From an uncultured Rubrobacteraceae bacterium (GTDB taxonomy: Bacteria; Actinomycetota; Rubrobacteria; Rubrobacterales; Rubrobacteraceae), in contig CADCUW010000188.1 in NCBI GenBank assembly GCA_902805985.1, positions 1-17,681 of the forward strand: a stretch of 17,681 nt of DNA, written 5' to 3'. This document shows positions 1 to 6,373 of the stretch, in pieces; the stretch's first letter is position 1; the number at the start of each line of letters is the position of its first letter. A program made the position numbers and the translations under genes. The notes beneath the pieces are model-generated. The model worked only from the letters and a program-made list of their open reading frames with translations, made no database searches and was not told the origin of the DNA.

Positions 1-1060
1 TCTCCGCCGGGACGAAACGCACGACGAAGCGCTGGTCTAGCAGGCGTTCTGCGGCGTCCTTCGCTTCGACGCCCTCCATCTCGAAGCTCACCAGCCCGCT
101 TTGGGCCGGACGCGGGGAGCGCAGGGTGACGCGCGGTAGGGTCGAGAGCCCGTCCATCAGCATATCTGCCAGGCTCCGGATCTCCTCGAAGCCCCCCGCC
201 CCGCGCTCCAGGACGCCCCGCGCCGCCTCCGCGAAACCTCCCGCGAGCGCGGCGCTCATGGTCGAGGCCTCGAAGCGCCGGGCGTCGGGGCGGAGCGCGT
301 AATCTCCGCGCCGGTCGAAGTCGGCCGGGCCCGAGAGCGACTGGTAGCCGACGTTCGGGCTGTGGACCGCCAGGCCGGGCCTGACGTAGAAAGCGCCCAT
401 GCCCTCGGGGCCAAGCACCCACTTGTGCCCGGTAAAGGCGTACATGTCTGCGCCGGTGGCCGGGACGTCCACGGCGATGTTCCCAACGGACTGGGCACCG
501 TCGACGAGCGTCAGGACACCGCGGTCGCGGGCGAGGGCGCAGATAGGCGCGAGCGGCAGCACCCCGCCGTTCGTCCAGTCAACGTGGGAGAGAGCTATCA
601 GGCGGGTGCGTGGTGTCAGGGCGGCCTCTATCATCTCGGCTGTTACAGGGGGAGAGACGAGGTTGACCCTTACGCCGAAGCGTCGGGCCGCGGCGTGCAG
701 CGGCATGAGGCAGCCGGGGTGTTCCGTGGAGGTCGAGATCACCTCGTCGCCCTCCCGCCAGTCGATGGCGGTGACGCCGAGGTTCATGCCGTGGGTGGTG
801 TTCTGGGTGAGGGCTACGTCGTCCGGGCCGGCGTTGACGAGGCGGGCGGCGGCCTCGCGGGCGCGGGCGTTGGCGTCCGCCTGCCGGTAGAAGAGGCCGA
901 CGCCTTCGAGGTAGGCGGGGCCCGAGCAGAGGTCGTCCGCCTCGCGCATCGCATCTATGACGCGGCGGGGGGGCGGGCCGCTCGCGCCGGAGTTCAGGTA
1001 GGCGAAGTCGTTATCCGCGAGGGCTGGGACGTCTTCCCTTCGGAGGTGTGGGGGGATGAT
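1..1060 (-). CDS. Class V aminotransferase (cysteine desulfurase-like fold), 3' end outside window
   Basis: This is a PLP-dependent fold-type I enzyme; 353 residues are visible and the C-terminus lies beyond position 1. Visible motifs are an N-terminal substrate loop YLNSGASGPPP (residues 21-31), TEHPGC (112-117) with the His expected to stack on PLP, VDGAQSVG (186-193) with the PLP-nitrogen Asp, and FTGHKWVLG (209-217) with Lys213 as the Schiff-base lysine. This set fits the NifS/SufS/isopenicillin-N-epimerase superfamily. The sequence does not tell whether it is a desulfurase, an epimerase or another lyase. The start is odd. A good Shine-Dalgarno AAAGGAG (1072-1066) lies 5 nt before ATC ATC at 1060, and no ATG, GTG or TTG lies in frame between the upstream in-frame TGA and residue 38. 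Starting at the first in-frame ATG (949) would delete the conserved YLNSGASGPPP loop. I therefore place the start at ATC 1060. The gene diverges from the penicillin-binding protein gene. Confidence 0.85.
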   Translation of the reverse strand, partial: MIPPHLRREDVPALADNDFAYLNSGASGPPPRRVIDAMREADDLCSGPAYLEGVGLFYRQADANARAREAAARLVNAGPDDVALTQNTTHGMNLGVTAIDWREGDEVISTSTEHPGCLMPLHAAARRFGVRVNLVSPPVTAEMIEAALTPRTRLIALSHVDWTNGGVLPLAPICALARDRGVLTLVDGAQSVGNIAVDVPATGADMYAFTGHKWVLGPEGMGAFYVRPGLAVHSPNVGYQSLSGPADFDRRGDYALRPDARRFEASTMSAALAGGFAEAARGVLERGAGGFEEIRSLADMLMDGLSTLPRVTLRSPRPAQSGLVSFEMEGVEAKDAAERLLDQRFVVRFVPAE

Positions 1061-1095
1061 GGTGGCTCCTTTATCGAGTCCGGGTGGCCGTTTTG

Positions 1096-1102
1096 TATAA
1101 TA
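1096..1102. promoter_or_regulatory. Overlapping divergent -10 boxes
   Basis: The plus strand carries a perfect TATAAT at 1096-1101, 9 nt before the ATG of the penicillin-binding protein gene at 1111. The minus strand reads TATTAT across 1102-1097, which would give the aminotransferase gene a leader of about 30 nt containing its Shine-Dalgarno. I find no convincing -35 for either direction. Polymerase could occupy only one of the two at a time. Confidence 0.55.
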
Positions 1103-1110
1103 GCGGCTCG

Positions 1111-3435
1111 ATGCAGAGGGATGATCTCGTCAGGATCGGCCGCCGCCGACGTCGAGGACGAAGGCGTGGCGGCAAGGCTTTACAGAGGATAAGGAACGTC
1201 TTCCTGCTCCTCTGCGCGGCGACGATCCTCGGCACCGTCGCCCTCTTCGCGGGTGCCGCCAACACCTACAGGGCGCTCGCAGACGAGATGCCGGAGCTCG
1301 ACAGCTACCGCTCGACGGAGCTCGCCCAGACCTCCACGGTCTACGACGCCGACGGCGAGGTCGTCGAGCAGCTCTACGGGGTCCAGAACCGCTTCGTGGT
1401 GGGCCTCGACGACATCGACCCCACGCTCAGGGACGCGGTCGTCGCGATAGAGGACCATCGCTTCGAGGAGCACAGAGGCCTCGACTTCGAGGCCATCGGC
1501 CGCGCCGCCGTGGAGAACGCGAAGACCCTCTCCATCCAGGAGGGCGGCTCGACGATCACCCAGCAGCTCATCAAGAATACTTACATCGCCCAGGAGCAAC
1601 GCTACATCCCGTCCTTCCAGAGAAAGTTCGTCGAGGGCTCGCTCGCGTGGCAGTACGAGAAGGAGCACTCCAAGGAGGAGATCCTGGAGCAGTACCTGAA
1701 CACCGTCTACTTCGGCGCCAACGCCTACGGCGCAGAGGCCGCCGCCAAGACCTACTTTAACAAGAAGGCCGCGGACCTGACGCTCCCCGAGTCCGCCCTC
1801 CTGGCAGGCATCATCAACCTCCCCGGCGTCTACGACCCCTTCGCCGACCCCGAGACGGCCAAGAAGCGGCGCGACGTCGTGCTCGACCGGATGCTCGAGT
1901 ACGGCTACATAACGCAGGAAGAGCACGACGAGGCCGTCCAGACGGGCCTCGACCTGAGCCGGGGGCGCGTCGAGTACGAGAACGACAACGAGTACTTCCT
2001 GAACGCCGTGCGCAAGGAGCTCGCCGAGGAGTACGGCGACGACGCCGTCTACGAGGGGGGATTGAAGATCTACACCACCCTCGACCCCGAGTTGCAAGGG
2101 ATGGCCGACGATGCGGTCGACTCCGTCGTGGACCCGGCCTCGGGAGACCCTTCGGCCTCGCTCGTCTCGGTGGACCCGGGGACGGGCGCCGTCAGGGCGA
2201 TGGTCGGCGGCTCGGACTTCAGGCAGGTCAAGTTCAACCTGGCGACCGAGGCCCACCGCCAGTCAGGCAGCGCGTTCAAGCCCTTCGTCTACGCCGAGGC
2301 CGTCGACCAGGGCCTCTCGCCCGAGACGATGTACGTCTCCGAGCACCTCGAGGTCCCGATGGGTGGGGGCGAAGACCCCTACGTCGTGGACAACTACGAT
2401 TTTATAGAGCGGGGGCCCATCACGCTTGAGAAGGCGATGGCCGACTCGGACAACACCGTCTTCGTGCAGCTCGCGCTAGATCTCGGCCTGCAGAGGGTGG
2501 TGGACATGGCCCACGACCTGGGTATCGAGAGCGAGGTCGACGCCTACCCTTCGACCGCCATCGGGGGACTCCGGATCGGGGTGACCCCCCTGGAGATGGC
2601 TTCGGCCTACTCCACCTTCGCCAACGCCGGCACGCACATGGAGCCGTACCTGGTCCAGAAGGTCACTCGCGAGGAGAACGGCGAGGAGGAGACGGTGGAG
2701 GAGCACCGCCTGGTGGGGGAGGAGGCCCTCAGCCGCGACGAGGCGGCGGTCGTCACGGAATCTTTGCGCGGGGTGGTGGAGGACGGCACGGCCAGCTACT
2801 ACCACGACCTGGACGCCGAGATAGGCCGTCCTGCGGCCGGCAAGACCGGGACGAGCAACGAGTTCATCGACGCGTGGTTCGTCGGCTTCGTCCCCCAGCT
2901 CTCGACGAGCGTCTGGGTCGGCTACCCGAACGAGCGGCGCTCGATGGTCAACATAAACGGGCTCGAGGAGATCAACGGCGAGAACTACCCGCTGGACATC
3001 TGGTCCCTCTACATGCAGGGCGCCGCCCAGAAGTTCCCGGTCCAAGAGTTCGACACCCCGAGCCCCGACCTCGCCCTGGAGGTCAAGACCGACGGCCGTA
3101 CCTACGTCAAACCCCCGCCCCCGCCACCGCCGGAAGAGGAGACCACGGACGAAGAGACCACGGACGGGCCCGCCGACGAAGGCTCCGGCGCGGAAGATGA
3201 CCCCGGTATCTTAGGCGGCGACGACGGGCAATCGTTCGGCGAGGAGCTGTTCGAGGAAGCGCCGTTCGGGGAAGATCCGACAGAGCCTCCCAGGAGATCC
3301 GGCACGCCGGGGGACCGCCGGGACCCGGCGGGGCCGGACCCGCAATCGTCTCCGGCGCCGGACCGGGCCGGCCAGAACGGCCTGGACCCCGCCTCCCCGG
3401 CGCCGGCCTCCGCCTCGCCGGCCGCAGTGGACTAA
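1111..3435 (+). CDS. Class A penicillin-binding protein (PBP1A-type, GT51 plus transpeptidase)
   Basis: This bifunctional peptidoglycan synthase polymerises lipid II and cross-links stem peptides on the outer face of the membrane. It has 774 residues: a very basic cytoplasmic N-terminus (residues 1-27), one membrane anchor (about 29-50), a GT51 domain and a transpeptidase domain. GT51 shows EDHRFEEHRG (114-123; Glu114 catalytic), GGSTITQQLIKN (145-156) and the LNTVYFGANAYG region (196-207). The transpeptidase motifs are SAFK (387-390), SDN (446-448) and KTGT (578-581). From about residue 668 the protein ends in seven prolines and a long acidic, then Pro/Ser/Ala-rich, tail of about 105 residues. 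An in-frame ATG exists at 1084, but TATAAT at 1096-1101 lies downstream of it and no ribosome-binding site precedes 1111, so a leaderless start at 1111 is preferred. The stop overlaps the next start (TAATG). Confidence 0.95.
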   Translation: MQRDDLVRIGRRRRRGRRRGGKALQRIRNVFLLLCAATILGTVALFAGAANTYRALADEMPELDSYRSTELAQTSTVYDADGEVVEQLYGVQNRFVVGLDDIDPTLRDAVVAIEDHRFEEHRGLDFEAIGRAAVENAKTLSIQEGGSTITQQLIKNTYIAQEQRYIPSFQRKFVEGSLAWQYEKEHSKEEILEQYLNTVYFGANAYGAEAAAKTYFNKKAADLTLPESALLAGIINLPGVYDPFADPETAKKRRDVVLDRMLEYGYITQEEHDEAVQTGLDLSRGRVEYENDNEYFLNAVRKELAEEYGDDAVYEGGLKIYTTLDPELQGMADDAVDSVVDPASGDPSASLVSVDPGTGAVRAMVGGSDFRQVKFNLATEAHRQSGSAFKPFVYAEAVDQGLSPETMYVSEHLEVPMGGGEDPYVVDNYDFIERGPITLEKAMADSDNTVFVQLALDLGLQRVVDMAHDLGIESEVDAYPSTAIGGLRIGVTPLEMASAYSTFANAGTHMEPYLVQKVTREENGEEETVEEHRLVGEEALSRDEAAVVTESLRGVVEDGTASYYHDLDAEIGRPAAGKTGTSNEFIDAWFVGFVPQLSTSVWVGYPNERRSMVNINGLEEINGENYPLDIWSLYMQGAAQKFPVQEFDTPSPDLALEVKTDGRTYVKPPPPPPPEEETTDEETTDGPADEGSGAEDDPGILGGDDGQSFGEELFEEAPFGEDPTEPPRRSGTPGDRRDPAGPDPQSSPAPDRAGQNGLDPASPAPASASPAAVD

Positions 3436-3983
3436 TGCCGCGCGGCGTCGTGGCCCGGCGTTCGATCGCGTGGACCGCCGCGACCCTCTTCTTCGTCACC
3501 GCCTGCGGCGCCGGAACCGCCGAGAACCCGTCACCCGACAACACCGCCGGAGAAGCCGGGTCCATCACGACCCCCTCGCCGTCAGGTGGGGCGGAGGTCT
3601 TCTTCCCCGAGGTGCGGCACGAGGGGGGTCTCGACGCGGTCCCGACCGCGATGGGGGGCGGCGAGCTGGTCCTCGACGGCGAGGGCTGCCTCCGGATGCT
3701 GTACGGCAAGGGCCCCGAGAGCGGCTGGGTGCCGGTGTGGACGCCGTACTTCGAGGTGGACACCGGCGGCGGGAGGGTGCGGATCGTGGACCAGAGGAAC
3801 GGTCGAACGGTCGGGCGGGTCAGTGAGGGGATATCCATGAGCGGGGGCGACATCTCGAAGCAGGCGCTGAGGGAGAACGGCATCCTGGACGAGCGGACGT
3901 GGCGCGAGTTGTTCGAGCGGTGCCCGCCGGGCTACAGCTACTGGCTCGTCGGGGGAGGGGTCCGCATAGCCCGGACAGGGTGA
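3435..3983 (+). CDS. Putative lipoprotein coupled to the penicillin-binding protein gene
   Basis: The product has 182 residues and I do not recognise its family. The N-terminus has arginines, a hydrophobic stretch (about residues 11-20) and a lipobox VTAC with Cys24. It should therefore be a lipid-anchored exported protein. A Pro/Ser/Thr/Gly-rich linker (about 25-53) is followed by a compact domain with VPVWTPYFEVDTGGG (98-112) and a C-terminal CPPGYSYWLVGGG segment. The only two cysteines after the lipobox lie at CLRML and ERCPPG and could form a disulphide. The ATG shares one base with the penicillin-binding protein stop codon, so translational coupling is likely. This suggests a role at the same cell-wall site, but no function can be read from the sequence. 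Confidence 0.8.
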   Translation: MPRGVVARRSIAWTAATLFFVTACGAGTAENPSPDNTAGEAGSITTPSPSGGAEVFFPEVRHEGGLDAVPTAMGGGELVLDGEGCLRMLYGKGPESGWVPVWTPYFEVDTGGGRVRIVDQRNGRTVGRVSEGISMSGGDISKQALRENGILDERTWRELFERCPPGYSYWLVGGGVRIARTG

Positions 3984-4003
3984 AGCGGAGCCGATAATCT
4001 TCT

Positions 4004-4025
4004 CCACACGTGCCTGCTAGTGTGG
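4004..4025. terminator. Weak hairpin between convergent genes
   Basis: CCACAC (4004-4009) and GTGTGG (4020-4025) form a 6-bp stem with a 10-nt loop in the 78-bp gap between the lipoprotein gene and the convergent phosphatase gene. There is no T-tract on either strand, so a terminator role is only positional. CACGTG occurs at 4007-4012 and again at 4051-4056. Confidence 0.3.
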
Positions 4026-4061
4026 GCCCCGACGGTAGATCTCTCGCCCGCACGTGAGTGT

Positions 4062-4850
4062 TTAGCCGCTACCTAACGCCTCCAACACTTCATCGTGGAC
4101 GGCGCCGTTGGTGGCTATGAGCCCTCTCGAATCCACTGTCCAGGGGGAGCCATCGAGGTCCGTGGCCCGGCCCCCGGCTTCGGAGACGAGCAGCACTGTG
4201 GGGGCGTAGTCCCAGGCGGTGTTGCGGGTCCCGACGGAGACGTCGAGGTAGCCTGCCGCGAGCCAGGCACCGCGAATACCCGCGCTGCCGAGGGCCCGTA
4301 GCTGCCAGGAGTCGAAGAGGACCTTCTGCAAACCCGGCTCCTGGGAGCGGCCCCAGCCGCGCAGCGAGAGGTCAGCGCCGACGACGGCGTACTCCAGGCT
4401 CTTCGTCTCGCTGACGCGCAGGGGGATGGTCTGCCCGTTGGTCTCCCTGAAAGCGCCACCGCCGAGGCGCGCGTGGTAGAGGTCCCCGATGCGGGGGGCG
4501 GCGACGACGGCGTGGGTGACCCGGCCGCCTTCGAGGACGGCCACGCAGGCGCAGTACATCGGGTTCGCCTTGGTAAAGTTGGCCGTCCCGTCCACGGGGT
4601 CGAGCAACCAGGTTCGTCCTGTGTCGGAGATCTCACCCCCCTGCTCTTCGGAGAGGATGGCGTCCTCCGGGAAACGCTCCCTGATGGCGTCCACCATGAG
4701 CTTCTCGCAGAGGAGGTCCACCTCGGTGACGACGTCTTTGGGGGCCTTCTCGACGATCTCGCCGACGTTCTCGGCGCGCGAGAGCTGGAGCTCGCCGGCC
4801 CGGCGGGCGATGTCGCGGGCAAAGTCGTGTACTTCTCTGGAATCGGTCAT
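4062..4850 (-). CDS. Inositol monophosphatase family protein
   Basis: This is a Mg-dependent sugar-phosphate phosphatase of the IMPase/SuhB superfamily, 262 residues from the chosen start, which is normal for the family. The metal-site residues are intact: SEEQGG (67-72), WLLDPVDGTANF (81-92; Asp84 and Asp87) and WDYAPTVLLVSEAGG (213-227; Asp214). No signal peptide is seen, so it should be cytosolic. The substrate could be inositol phosphate, histidinol phosphate, fructose bisphosphate or PAP, and the sequence does not decide. An in-frame start exists at 4904. ATG 4850 is preferred because the extra 18 residues are Arg/Gly-rich with no family counterpart, and TAGACT (4863-4858) sits 7 nt before the ATG with no ribosome-binding site, as in other leaderless genes here. 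It lies downstream of rpoD, separated by a hairpin. Confidence 0.92.
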   Translation of the reverse strand: MTDSREVHDFARDIARRAGELQLSRAENVGEIVEKAPKDVVTEVDLLCEKLMVDAIRERFPEDAILSEEQGGEISDTGRTWLLDPVDGTANFTKANPMYCACVAVLEGGRVTHAVVAAPRIGDLYHARLGGGAFRETNGQTIPLRVSETKSLEYAVVGADLSLRGWGRSQEPGLQKVLFDSWQLRALGSAGIRGAWLAAGYLDVSVGTRNTAWDYAPTVLLVSEAGGRATDLDGSPWTVDSRGLIATNGAVHDEVLEALGSG

Positions 4851-4857
4851 GCCGCCC

Positions 4858-4863
4858 AGTCTA
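4858..4863 (-). promoter_or_regulatory. Candidate -10 for a leaderless phosphatase mRNA
   Basis: On the minus strand TAGACT (TANNNT) ends 7 nt before the ATG at 4850. No good -35 is seen at 16-18 bp spacing. The call rests on the recurrence of this geometry elsewhere in the window. Confidence 0.4.
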
Positions 4864-4912
4864 CCCGGCCTTGCGCGCCGGTTCTCGCGCCGGCCGGCCC
4901 ACAAACGCCGTC

Positions 4913-4947
4913 GGCCCCCGGCCTCTCGTCGTGAGAGACCGGGGGCC
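4913..4947 (-). terminator. Hairpin downstream of rpoD
   Basis: GGCCCCCGG (4913-4921) plus CTCTC (4923-4927) pair with GAGAG (4933-4937) plus CCGGGGGCC (4939-4947), leaving a 5-nt loop. At the 4922/4938 pair the minus-strand RNA forms a U-G wobble, while the plus-strand RNA would have a C-A mismatch. The structure therefore suits the leftward rpoD transcript. The minus strand continues GACGGCGTTTGTGG, so the U-tract is poor. Confidence 0.6.
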
Positions 4948-4971
4948 GGGGATAAAAGCGTGGTTCTTTGT

Positions 4972-6072
4972 CTAGCGGAGGTACTCGCGCAGGTTCTGGG
5001 TACGGCGCTGCTCGCGCAGGAGGTTCAGGGTCTTCATCTGGATCTGGCGCACCCGCTCGCGCGTGATGTCGAACTCGCGGCCGACCTCCTCAAGCGTGCG
5101 CGGCCTGTCGTCCTTCATCCCGAAGCGGAGCTCGATGATCTGACGCTCCCTCTCCGGCAACTCGTCGAGCGCCTCGCGCAGATGAGCTTTGAGGAGGGAC
5201 TCAGAGACGGCGTCGGTCGGGGTGACGGAGCCCGCGTCTTCGAGGAAGTCGCCGAGTTCGGAGGAGTCGTCGTCGCCGACCGGGGTGGCGAGGCTGATGC
5301 TCCGCTGGCTGATCTCCTGCAGGCGCTGTATCTCCTCGACAAAGACGCCGAGCTCGCGCGCGATCTCTTCTTCGGAAGGCTCGCGGCCGAGGCCCTGCAC
5401 CATGCGCCGGTGCGTGCGGTGGTACTTGTTGACCTTCTCGACCATGTGGACCGGGATGCGGATGGTGCGGCCCTTGTCGGCTATCGCCCTGGTGATGGCC
5501 TGCCGGATCCACCACGTAGCATAAGTGGAGAACTTGAAGCCCTTGGACGGGTCGAACTTCTCGGCGGCCCGGATCAGGCCGAGGTTGCCCTCCTGAATCA
5601 GGTCTAGAAAAGAGACGCCGCGGTTCCTGTACTTCTTGGCGATTGAGACGACGAGCCTCAAGTTCGCCTCGACGAGGCGGTCCTTGCTCCTCTTACAGCC
5701 CCGGGCGATGCCGTTGGCCAGGCGGATCTCGTCGGCGTGGTTCAGGAGCGGCACGCGCCCGATCTCGGCGAGGTACATCCTGATCGAATCACCCGTCGCC
5801 ACGGCGTGCGCGATCTGGGCCGCCGGCGCCTCGGAGACCTGCACGGTGGCAGGCTTCCCGCCGTTCTTGGCCGCCTCGGCCACCTCGCCGGAGACGAGCG
5901 TTATCTCCTCTTCTTCAAGCGCCGCGTAGAACTCTTCGACCTCGGTGGCAGAGAGATCACCCTCCTGAACGAGACCGGCGACCTCCTCGGCGCTGAGGAA
6001 CCCTTGACTTCGCCCCCTGTTCAAAAGCTCGTCGGTTCTCTCAGCCAGCATCATGGAGTTCTGGGCCGCCAT
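4972..6072 (-). CDS. rpoD: Primary RNA polymerase sigma factor (sigma-70, RpoD/SigA)
   Basis: This is the housekeeping sigma subunit, 366 residues from ATG 6072. A short region 1.1-like segment (about residues 8-60) is followed by an acidic/Ala-rich linker and region 1.2 (about 94-127, starting [13 protein letters not shown]). Region 2 (about 131-205) contains [18 protein letters not shown] and [17 protein letters not shown], the -10 recognition and melting elements. Region 3 spans about 214-290. Region 4 (about 304-357) has the helix-turn-helix [19 protein letters not shown]. The C-terminus LREYLR is typical of primary sigmas. Starts exist upstream at 6171, but GAGAGGAGA (6084-6076) sits directly before ATG 6072 and the family N-terminus fits there. 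The gene is transcribed away from murE across a repeat-containing leader. Confidence 0.97.
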   Translation of the reverse strand: MAAQNSMMLAERTDELLNRGRSQGFLSAEEVAGLVQEGDLSATEVEEFYAALEEEEITLVSGEVAEAAKNGGKPATVQVSEAPAAQIAHAVATGDSIRMYLAEIGRVPLLNHADEIRLANGIARGCKRSKDRLVEANLRLVVSIAKKYRNRGVSFLDLIQEGNLGLIRAAEKFDPSKGFKFSTYATWWIRQAITRAIADKGRTIRIPVHMVEKVNKYHRTHRRMVQGLGREPSEEEIARELGVFVEEIQRLQEISQRSISLATPVGDDDSSELGDFLEDAGSVTPTDAVSESLLKAHLREALDELPERERQIIELRFGMKDDRPRTLEEVGREFDITRERVRQIQMKTLNLLREQRRTQNLREYLR

Positions 6073-6108
6073 TGATCTCCTCTCGTAGCCGGTTCGTCTC
6101 TGCCGCTT

Positions 6109-6138
6109 TTTGTTAACGCCGGGGGCGCGTTTGTTAAC
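6109..6138. repeat. Two direct repeats of TTTGTTAAC in the rpoD leader
   Basis: TTTGTTAAC occurs at 6109-6117 and 6130-6138, identical and exactly 21 bp apart (two helical turns). Each contains the palindrome GTTAAC. Both lie between the proposed rpoD start site and its ribosome-binding site, so a protein bound there could block elongation. In RNA the minus-strand copies read GUUAACAAA. Confidence 0.7.
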
Positions 6139-6161
6139 TGTTTGTGAAAAATAACCCGCGT

Positions 6162-6190
6162 AGGGTAGCACACCACATATTGAGCGTCAC
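6162..6190 (-). promoter_or_regulatory. Candidate rpoD promoter
   Basis: On the minus strand GTGACG (6190-6185) is separated by 17 nt from TACCCT (6167-6162). The -35 matches TTGACA at four of six positions and the -10 fits TANNNT. Transcription would start near 6155 and give a leader of about 80 nt with a Shine-Dalgarno. Confidence 0.5.
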
Positions 6191-6236
6191 CGAAATTTCC
6201 GCCTATTTCGTGTGTTTTCTTTTACCTCTCGCCCGC

Positions 6237-6332
6237 TTGTATACAACAAACGTTATGTTTCGGCAATGTTTCGGCGCTGTTTCGATCTTTTTTCTTTCTC
6301 GCGCCCTCGGGAGGGTCTATCTACAGGTAGAT
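6237..6332. promoter_or_regulatory. Repeats and palindromes in the rpoD-murE divergent region
   Basis: The 301 bp between rpoD (6072) and murE (6374) are clearly more AT-rich than the genes. They hold a perfect palindrome TTGTATACAA (6237-6246). Three tandem 11-bp units follow: ATGTTTCGGCA (6255-6265), ATGTTTCGGCG (6266-6276) and CTGTTTCGATC (6277-6287). An inverted repeat ATCTAC-AG-GTAGAT (6319-6332) lies just upstream of the murE promoter. I see no small ORF with supporting signals and no recognisable riboswitch here. Confidence 0.6.
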
Positions 6333-6357
6333 GCATGGGTGGATGTAGAGACGCTCT

Positions 6358-6366
6358 TGCTACACT
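6358..6366 (+). promoter_or_regulatory. Extended -10 promoter of murE
   Basis: TGCTACACT combines a TGn extension (6358-6360) with TACACT (6361-6366), ending 7 nt before GTG 6374. The -35 region is weak, which extended -10 promoters tolerate. The geometry implies a leaderless mRNA. Confidence 0.55.
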
Positions 6367-6373
6367 ACCCGGC

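Noticed and set aside
362..1192. Plus-strand open frame opposite the aminotransferase
   Set aside because: The opposite strand shows complete PLP-enzyme motifs; this frame has no recognisable domain.
1180..2256. Minus-strand open frame of 358 codons inside the penicillin-binding protein gene
   Set aside because: Repetitive Val/Leu/Gly/Arg composition typical of an antisense shadow; no domain or ribosome-binding site.
4489..5607. Plus-strand open frame spanning the phosphatase and sigma factor genes
   Set aside because: It crosses two well-supported minus-strand genes and a hairpin and has no domain signature.
6085..6373. Riboswitch in the rpoD-murE gap
   Set aside because: No recognisable aptamer core; the leader is short for rpoD and probably absent for murE.
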